Shown here piece after piece: positions 7,878-13,761 of a stretch of 58,803 nucleotides of DNA. This DNA is from Paenarthrobacter nitroguajacolicus (GTDB lineage: Bacteria; Actinomycetota; Actinomycetes; Actinomycetales; Micrococcaceae), in NCBI RefSeq assembly GCF_029952445.1, contig NZ_JAQPPK010000030.1:1-58803 (forward strand), in the 5' to 3' direction. Below the pieces are notes generated by a model, which was not told the DNA's origin, ran no database searches, and saw only the letters and a program-made list of their open reading frames with translations. Within the stretch, counting starts at the first letter, position 1. Each line of letters opens with the position of its first letter. Position numbers and translations under genes: made by a program.

Positions 7878-8366
7878 ATGACGACCGTCAGCGAAACCAC
7901 CCAGGAAACCGATGACCTCCTGTTGGAGCGCCAATTGTGCTTTGCCCTCACGGTGGCCTCGCGCAGTGTCGTGGGCATCTATAAGCCCGTCCTCGAAAAG
8001 CTCGGCCTCACACACCCCCAATATCTGGTGATGCTGGCCCTGTGGGAGCGCAGTCCGAGGACGCTGAAGGACATCAGCGACAGCCTCCTCCATGAGCCCG
8101 CCACCCTCTCGCCGCTGTTGAAACGACTTGAGGAAGCGCAGCTCATCACCAGGGAGCGCGTACCAGGCAATGAGCGCGCACTGGCCATCAAACTCACCGA
8201 CAAGGGAGCGGCCCTTCGCGCACAGGCAACGGCAGTGCCCGGCACCATCCGTGAGCGCCTGCAGTTGAGCCGCGAGGAAGTCGCGGAACTCCACCAGGCC
8301 ATGACGGGCTTGATAGCTGCCACTCAGCACACCGCCGACGAGCCCCGTAAAATGGAGGCAACTTAG
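7878..8366 (+). CDS. MarR-family transcriptional regulator, OhrR-type
   Basis: 162 aa with a strong AGGAGG ribosome-binding site. The opening ERQLCFALTVASRSVVGIYKPVLEKLGLTHPQYLVMLALWE follows the OhrR consensus closely. C21 sits where OhrR keeps its reactive organic-peroxide-sensing Cys, and it is the only Cys in the protein. A winged helix (SDSLLHEPATLSPLLKRLEEAQLI) follows at about 68-95. No ohr gene lies next to it, unlike the usual pair; the downstream neighbour is a secreted SSI-like lipoprotein only 8 bp away, and the upstream divergent gene is a mini-protein. Likely a peroxide-responsive repressor; targets are inferred from the palindrome. Confidence 0.85.
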   Translation: MTTVSETTQETDDLLLERQLCFALTVASRSVVGIYKPVLEKLGLTHPQYLVMLALWERSPRTLKDISDSLLHEPATLSPLLKRLEEAQLITRERVPGNERALAIKLTDKGAALRAQATAVPGTIRERLQLSREEVAELHQAMTGLIAATQHTADEPRKMEAT

Positions 8367-8374
8367 GAGATTCG

Positions 8375-8917
8375 ATGCGCCTGCGATTTGTCCGCCCCTT
8401 ACTGGCAGTGCTTGCTGTCGCCGGCCTCGCCGCATGCTCAGGCGCCCCCGCCCCGGGTTCCTCGAGCGGCACAACCCAGGCGCCGTCGTCGTCCGCTTCA
8501 AGCGCGCCCTCCAGCACCCCTTCAAGCGAGCCGTCAAGCGGCGGCCCGTCCAGCAGCCCCTCCTCAGCAGCTGGCCGGGGCGACGCTGAACTGTCCATCA
8601 CGCTGATGGAGACCCCGGAGGCCGCGCCCAAGTCCTTCACCTTGGTCTGCATCGGCGGCACGCCCGCTGCGGAGAGCAAGCACCCGTCGCCCGCTGAAGC
8701 CTGCGCCGCCATCAAGAACAATCCCTCCATGCTCAGCCCCGCTCCCCCACGGGCCGACCGGGCCTGCACCATGCAATACGGCGGACCCGCAACTGCCACG
8801 GTGACCGGCGCGGTGGACGGCAAGGAAGTCACCGCCGCCTTCAACCGCACTGACGGCTGCCAGATCGGCATGTGGGACGTTGCCAGGAGCGTCCTCGGAT
8901 CCGATGGCGGTTTCTAG
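8375..8917 (+). CDS. Lipoprotein with a subtilisin-inhibitor-like (SSI) domain
   Basis: 180 aa. Signal peptide with lipobox LAAC (C21), then a Ser/Pro linker (about 25-66), then a ~110-residue domain. Four Cys (C92, C110, C131, C162) have nearly the spacing of the two SSI disulfides (C35-C50, C71-C101 of Streptomyces SSI). The flanking patterns also match: TLVCIGG, HPSPAEACAAI, CTMQYGGPATATVTG and DGCQIG. The residue in the SSI P1 position would be Met in C-T-M-Q. Membership of the SSI family is my judgement from this pattern. It is 8 bp downstream of the MarR gene, probably in one operon with it, and two genes from a subtilase. Confidence 0.65.
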   Translation: MRLRFVRPLLAVLAVAGLAACSGAPAPGSSSGTTQAPSSSASSAPSSTPSSEPSSGGPSSSPSSAAGRGDAELSITLMETPEAAPKSFTLVCIGGTPAAESKHPSPAEACAAIKNNPSMLSPAPPRADRACTMQYGGPATATVTGAVDGKEVTAAFNRTDGCQIGMWDVARSVLGSDGGF

Positions 8918-9842
8918 GCTGAACCACCTCCCCCAAGAGCACTGGCTTGGGCTGGAGGCCGCTCATCATGCCCGGGTCGCGCAGTACTCCGACCCCTACC
9001 TTGCCCGGCGTTCTGCCGGTAAGAAGCACCCCGTGGAGGATTTCCTCTTCACGTACTACACCCAGAAACCCGGACAGTTGCTGCGGTGGCACCCAGGGGA
9101 CGCTATGGTGCTCAGCGGCGAACGCGCGCTGGAGCGCAGCACGTGGAAGTTCTACAGAACCCTCGACGACGGCGAACTCGCCTCGCTCGGGCTGCCTGCA
9201 GGCACGCCGGCGGTCACCTTTGACCGGGCCGGCTTCCTGGCCGACCGCGCCGAGGCAGTGCGTTTCGCGGGGATCATCTTGTCCGGCACTGCAAAACGTC
9301 CCGCTCAGTTCGGCTGCTTCGGCCTCCACGAATGGGCCATGGTTTACCGGCAGGAGAAGTTCGAGCTGCGCCACGAGTACCTGAAGCTTCGACTCGGCGG
9401 CCAGGGCACGGACACCGTGGTGGAAGAGAACCGCATCCGCTGCTCCCATTTCGATGCCTTCCGCTTCTACACCCCGGACGCCGTGCCCCTGAACGAGCTC
9501 ACGCCCTCCCGCGAAAATCAGCGAACCATGGAACAGCCGGGGTGCCTGCACGCCAACATGGACCTCTACAAATGGGCCTACAAACTGGCGCCCGCACTTC
9601 CCAGCGAGCTGGTAATGGACTGCTTCGAGCTGTCCTGGCGGATCCGCGCCATGGATATGCAGGCCTCCCCCTACGATCTTGAAGAATGGGGCTACCCGCC
9701 CATCAGGATTGAGACACCGCAGGGCAAGGCCGAGTACGTTGAATACCAGCGGGCTTTCGCAGCCGAATCCCAGGAACTGCGGGCCCGCGTGCTCCAGGCA
9801 GTAGGCCCGCTCTTGGACGAGCTGCGCGGCCAGGCCGCCTGA
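8904..9842 (+). CDS. Conserved actinobacterial protein, often labelled '3-methyladenine DNA glycosylase'
   Basis: About 312 aa from the ATG at 8904, which overlaps the end of the preceding gene; an earlier TTG at 8880 is possible. The protein is soluble, without signal peptide or TM, and rich in Trp, Tyr and charged residues (NHLPQEHWLGLEAAHHARVAQYSDPYLARRSAGKKHPVEDFLFTYY). I recognise it as a family commonly given the DNA-glycosylase name in actinobacterial genomes, but I see no helix-hairpin-helix or AAG-fold motif, so the biochemical label should not be trusted. Six conserved Cys/His-containing patches (for example FGCFGLHEWAMVY) could bind metal or a cofactor. Confidence 0.6.
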   Translation: MAVSRLNHLPQEHWLGLEAAHHARVAQYSDPYLARRSAGKKHPVEDFLFTYYTQKPGQLLRWHPGDAMVLSGERALERSTWKFYRTLDDGELASLGLPAGTPAVTFDRAGFLADRAEAVRFAGIILSGTAKRPAQFGCFGLHEWAMVYRQEKFELRHEYLKLRLGGQGTDTVVEENRIRCSHFDAFRFYTPDAVPLNELTPSRENQRTMEQPGCLHANMDLYKWAYKLAPALPSELVMDCFELSWRIRAMDMQASPYDLEEWGYPPIRIETPQGKAEYVEYQRAFAAESQELRARVLQAVGPLLDELRGQAA

Positions 9843-9871
9843 GCACCCGACGCCACCAGCGAAAGGTCACC

Positions 9872-10261
9872 ATGGTTTCCCTGAACCCCACCGAGTACGA
9901 CGTCGACCTCACAGTCACGCTGACAGAGTCGCCGGGCGCCGAAAGCCGGGTCTTCCACCTCCGGTCCGCCGGCGGCGTTCTCTCGCCGGACCCGGCGTCA
10001 GTCGACTCGAACCTGCCGGACGCGCCCGCGGCGCTTGCCGCCGTCGAGCAGTTCGGCCAGGAGATCTTCTTCCCGGAGCCCCGCCCGGACAGGATCTGCA
10101 CCCAGCAGTACGGCGGCCCCCAAGTCGCCGAAGTCAAGGGATGGTTCCGCGGCCGCAAGGTCCACAGCCACTTCAGCAGGACCGACGGCTGTGAGATTGC
10201 GCGCTGGAAGACCTTGGCAGCACTCCTGGGCAATACCGGCGGCTCAACGGGATCCGTTTAA
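9872..10261 (+). CDS. Second SSI-like domain protein without signal peptide
   Basis: 129 aa with ATG behind GAAAGG. It aligns with the C-terminal domain of the lipoprotein at 8375: LTVTLTESPGAESRVFHL, CTQQYGGPQVAEVKGWFRGRKVHSHFSRTDGCEIARW. C76 and C107 keep the spacing of the second SSI disulfide, but the first Cys pair is missing and there is no signal peptide. So this version is probably cytoplasmic and may not be a working inhibitor. It lies 30 bp after the 313-aa gene and converges on the subtilase across a family-A palindrome. Confidence 0.6.
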   Translation: MVSLNPTEYDVDLTVTLTESPGAESRVFHLRSAGGVLSPDPASVDSNLPDAPAALAAVEQFGQEIFFPEPRPDRICTQQYGGPQVAEVKGWFRGRKVHSHFSRTDGCEIARWKTLAALLGNTGGSTGSV

Positions 10262-10264
10262 ACG

Positions 10265-10327
10265 CAACGCGGGGTCACTTATGGCCCATAACGGGTGCCC
10301 GAACGGGCCATAAGTGACCCCGCGTTG
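10265..10327. repeat. Palindromic intergenic repeat, family A, copy 1
   Basis: Perfect 23-bp arms (10265-10287 and 10305-10327) that begin CAACGCGGGGTCACTTATGG and end GACCCCGCGTTG; the loop holds a second short hairpin, CGGG-TG-CCCG. It lies between convergent genes (stops at 10261 and 10341) and can serve as a bidirectional terminator. Other copies: 24166, 33115 and 39635. Confidence 0.85.
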
Positions 10328-10340
10328 TTAGTGCGGGTGA

Positions 10341-13300
10341 TTAGCCGGCGTTGTTGCTCTGGGCCGGCTCGTCAGCGCGGATCTTGCCCCGCGGTTTCTT
10401 GTCCTTCTTGTCCTTCTTGGGATCTTCTTCATCCGGGACCACTACGGTTCCGCCCGGGTTCACCAGGACCGTGACGAAGCTCGGCTCGCTGGTTCCTGCG
10501 AAGGTCAGCCGGCCAATGTAGGAGCCCGGCTCCAGGTTCTTCCAGTTCAGCGAGATCTGGCCCGTCTTGCCGTTCGGTAGGCGGATCGGATTCGGCGTCA
10601 CAGTGGCGTTGCCCTGGTTGGCCCCCAGCACGGCAGCATCAACGGTGGCCTTGGTGGCCTGGTTGTTGGGGCTGGCGTAGAGGTTGGCGAAGATGTAGTA
10701 GTCGCCCGGTGCCGGGTTGGGCACGGACAAGGTTTCGCTCGCGGACGCCGTTGCGGCCGGCAGCTGCTGGCCCGTCGGCGTGAGGACCAGCATGTCGAAG
10801 TCCGCAGCGTCGTTGGAGGAGATCACCGAGAACTTGGCCAGAGCAGAGCCCTCACCCACGGTTACCTTCTTCACGTAGTTGGACGCGTTGGTCTCGCCGG
10901 CAAACGGCCCGGGGACCAGTTCGATAGCCGAGGAATCAGCCTTGGAGAGGCCATCAATTGTGACGCCGACCGGCAGGTTGGTGCCGGAGGTGATGTTGAT
11001 AGTGCCCGAGCCATTGGGACCGGTTCCCGTGAAAGCCAGTGCCTTGTCCGCGATGACGGACTGCGGACGGACGGCGATCGGCGAGGTGACGGTCTTGTTG
11101 GCACCCTGCCAGCTCAGCGAACCCATGGCGAACTTGCCCAGTTCGGCATTCTTGTTCTCGAACTGGACCTTGAAGGTCTTCTTTTCACCGGGAGCGCCGA
11201 AGGTCAGCACGGACGGGGTTACCTTGACGTTGACGCCGGGGACGTCCACGGAGGCCCGGTAGGTGCCCGGGGTCAGCGCCGTAAGCGTTCGGGTGACCTC
11301 GATCTTGCCGGCGAGGTTGCCCAGCGCGAAGGATGGGACGTTCATGTCACGCGCGGCCGTTGTGCCGAGTCCTTCCATGCCAAGGTCCATGCCGGTTCCC
11401 TGGATGAACTTCAGGTAATCCTCGGTGGTGGCGTCGTACACCAGGCCCGGGGTGAGCACCTTGGCGGGATCAACCTGCCCGGCACCGGTGGCGAAGACAT
11501 CCTTGTTGACGGCTCCGCTTGCCAGTTTGACCGGACCAGCGGTTGTCATCATGGCGGACTTAACAGTGGCCGGGGACCACTGCGGGTTCTTGGACAGGAT
11601 CAGGGCGCCGAAGCCCGCTACGTGCGGGGAAGCCATGGATGTTCCGGACAGGAAGCCGAAGTTGTCTCCCCCGGTTCCGATCGGCGAAACGCCAGCGAGG
11701 ATCGCAACACCCGGCGCGGAAACGTCGGGCTTCAGCAGGTCCGAGTCAGTGGCAAGCAGCGGCCCGCGGGAGGAGAACCCGGCGATCTGCGGCTGTGCTT
11801 CCGCGGGCAGGCCCGTGGTGTCGCGGTTGATCAGGGACACGGTGATGGCCGGGTTGGCCGTGACCTTGTCCTTGATGGCCTGCGTGGCCGGCGGGTTCAC
11901 GTGGACGGTGGGAACAGCGTGCTTGTCCGTGTCCAGCGACGAGTCGGTCAGGTTGACCAGGATCATGCCCACACCGCCGCCGCGAAGGACCTCCGCGCTC
12001 TTGGCCGTGCGGTCCACGACTCCGCGGTCACACACCACAACCTTGCCGGCCACCTTGGCCGGGTCAAGCGATCCGGGAGCACACAGCGCGGCGTTGCCGG
12101 TGCCGCTGGCCGCATTGGTGGACAGCACGACGCCGGCCCCGCTCACCTCACGGTTCATGATGGACGCTCCGCGGAACTTGCTGCCATCGGAGAATTCAAC
12201 GGTGCCCTGCAGTTCCTGCGAGAACGACGTAGCAGCCACCGTGGTCAACCAAGGAGCTCCGTGGTTGACGGTGCTGGCGGTGGGGCCGGAGTTGCCGGCG
12301 GAGGTGGCCACGAAGATACCGGCGGACGCGGCGGACAGGAATGCCAGCGAGACCGGGTCGGTAGTGGAGGTGGTGGAGCCGGAGATGGAGTAGTTCAGCA
12401 CGTCCACCCCGTCCAGGATGGCCTGCTCGATCGCGTCCACGGATGCTGAACCGTAGCAGCCACCGGTGGCAGGGTCGGTGTCTTCCCAGCACACCTTGTA
12501 GATGGAGAGCTTGGCGGCCGGTGCGATGCCGCTGGTGGTTCCGAAGCTGCGGCCGTCCACAACGGCGTCTACGTTGCCGTTTCCGGCAGCAGTGCTGGCG
12601 GTGTGGGTACCGTGGCTGTCAACGTCCACGGCGGAAATGACTTCTTCCGGGGCACGGTTTGCCGGCGGAACAGTTTCCAGGAATGCGTCGGCGAAGTAGT
12701 GGGTGCTGAGGACCTTGGAGTTGCAGGCGCTGCCGTCGTAGCCGGCGCCCGTACCGGTACCCGGCTGGCACTCGCCAACGAAAGTGTCGCCGTCGGCCTT
12801 AAGCATGGCGATCTTGCCGTCAGCGGTGCGGTAGGGAACGCCCACCTGGGGGTTGCCCACCAACGGACCCACTGGCTCTCCGGCGAAGAAGGGGTTGGAC
12901 GGCGTGTAGCCGGTGTCGATGACGCCGACAACGGTGCCCTTGCCGGCGTTCTCCTGGCCGCCGTACTGCGTTGCCCACGTGCCGTTGGGGCCACTGAGCT
13001 TGAGGAAGTCGGTGGTGGAGTAATCGGGGGCGTACTGCGTATCCGGTGCCACCATCAGGACTTTGGGATCCTTGGCCAGGTTGATGGCCTGGTCCGCCGT
13101 GAGATTGGCACTGAAGCCGTTGACGGCGGTGGTGAATTCGCGCTTGATCGTGACGTTTTCCTGCTGCGCGACTTCCTGCTGTTTCTGCTGAAGGTGCTGC
13201 TGGTATTCCTTCACCTCGGCGCTGTCGGCGTCGAGCTTCTTGCCCTCCTCCGGTTTGGTCGGCGCAAGACCCGCCGTGCCGCCGTCGTAGGTTGCCGCAG

Positions 13301-13517
13301 GCTTTTCGGCGAGGACCACCATGTAACGGCCGTCCTTGTAGGAGCCGGGGTCAAGGTTCTTCTTGGCCACGCCTGCAACATTTCCGGGCGCCTCCGGGGC
13401 GGGGGCGGCCTGGGCCGGCATCGCCATGGACGAGAGCAGCAACGGCAGGCCGACGGCGAGCGCCGCGGCCTTCCGGAGTCCCCCGCTTCTGACGAAGCTC
13501 TTTCCTTGTGATTTCAC
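10341..13517 (-). CDS. Secreted S8 family serine protease (subtilase) with PA domain
   Basis: About 1,058 aa from the GTG at 13517, which has GAAAGG upstream; a GTG four codons earlier (13529) directly abuts that site. Numbering below uses the longer form. Signal peptide ends near AQA (41); I9-type propeptide (about 65-160, RYMVVLAEK...FTTAVNGFSANLT). Catalytic Asp205 (GVIDTGY), His306 (DSHGTHTA), Asn413 (SAGNSGP) and Ser631 (GTSMASPHVAG). A protease-associated domain (about 480-550) is inserted between His and Ser. The C-terminal third holds beta-sandwich domains, then a Lys-rich tail (DEEDPKKDKKDKKPRGK). Likely an extracellular protease. The neighbouring SSI-like genes could encode cognate inhibitors. 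Confidence 0.93.
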   Translation of the reverse strand: MKSQGKSFVRSGGLRKAAALAVGLPLLLSSMAMPAQAAPAPEAPGNVAGVAKKNLDPGSYKDGRYMVVLAEKPAATYDGGTAGLAPTKPEEGKKLDADSAEVKEYQQHLQQKQQEVAQQENVTIKREFTTAVNGFSANLTADQAINLAKDPKVLMVAPDTQYAPDYSTTDFLKLSGPNGTWATQYGGQENAGKGTVVGVIDTGYTPSNPFFAGEPVGPLVGNPQVGVPYRTADGKIAMLKADGDTFVGECQPGTGTGAGYDGSACNSKVLSTHYFADAFLETVPPANRAPEEVISAVDVDSHGTHTASTAAGNGNVDAVVDGRSFGTTSGIAPAAKLSIYKVCWEDTDPATGGCYGSASVDAIEQAILDGVDVLNYSISGSTTSTTDPVSLAFLSAASAGIFVATSAGNSGPTASTVNHGAPWLTTVAATSFSQELQGTVEFSDGSKFRGASIMNREVSGAGVVLSTNAASGTGNAALCAPGSLDPAKVAGKVVVCDRGVVDRTAKSAEVLRGGGVGMILVNLTDSSLDTDKHAVPTVHVNPPATQAIKDKVTANPAITVSLINRDTTGLPAEAQPQIAGFSSRGPLLATDSDLLKPDVSAPGVAILAGVSPIGTGGDNFGFLSGTSMASPHVAGFGALILSKNPQWSPATVKSAMMTTAGPVKLASGAVNKDVFATGAGQVDPAKVLTPGLVYDATTEDYLKFIQGTGMDLGMEGLGTTAARDMNVPSFALGNLAGKIEVTRTLTALTPGTYRASVDVPGVNVKVTPSVLTFGAPGEKKTFKVQFENKNAELGKFAMGSLSWQGANKTVTSPIAVRPQSVIADKALAFTGTGPNGSGTINITSGTNLPVGVTIDGLSKADSSAIELVPGPFAGETNASNYVKKVTVGEGSALAKFSVISSNDAADFDMLVLTPTGQQLPAATASASETLSVPNPAPGDYYIFANLYASPNNQATKATVDAAVLGANQGNATVTPNPIRLPNGKTGQISLNWKNLEPGSYIGRLTFAGTSEPSFVTVLVNPGGTVVVPDEEDPKKDKKDKKPRGKIRADEPAQSNNAG

Positions 13518-13590
13518 GAGTGGTTGCACCTTTCACTGAGGAGGCCCAGGCTCCATCGCCAAGGCCTGTCAACTATCAGATGGTTGAACC

Positions 13591-13609
13591 TTTGACAGTT
13601 CTTGTCAAA
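13591..13609. promoter_or_regulatory. Inverted repeat upstream of the subtilase
   Basis: TTTGACA-GTTCT-TGTCAAA, a perfect 7-bp inverted repeat about 75 bp upstream of the protease start; TTGACA could also be a -35 element. No regulator is known from context. Confidence 0.4.
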
Positions 13610-13710
13610 ACCGTGCAACCAGCCGAGTCATAGAGTATCTAGTGAGAGACGAATATGACATACAGCACATTTCGGGAATTTTGTCTTGTCACGGCGCGGT
13701 GTTTTGCCCA

Positions 13711-13761
13711 GATGGCATTGGATGACAATGCCGGGCTCGGTCATTGTCATCCAATGCCATC
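13711..13761. repeat. Palindromic intergenic repeat, family B, copy 2
   Basis: Perfect 20-bp arms GATGGCATTGGATGACAATG (13711-13730) and its complement (13742-13761) around CCGGGCTCGGT. The loop is the reverse complement of that of copy 1 at 7436, so the two copies face opposite ways. It sits at the 3' end of the sialidase gene; its right arm overlaps the last codons of the 988-codon frame and lies just beyond the stop of the alternative frame. Confidence 0.8.

Noticed and set aside
8904..9842. '3-methyladenine DNA glycosylase' as a functional name
   Set aside because: No glycosylase motif or fold signature is visible. The name is common for this family but not supported here.
12603..13511. 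Long plus-strand frame opposite the subtilase
   Set aside because: Antisense shadow of a clearly recognised protease with all catalytic residues in the minus-strand frame.
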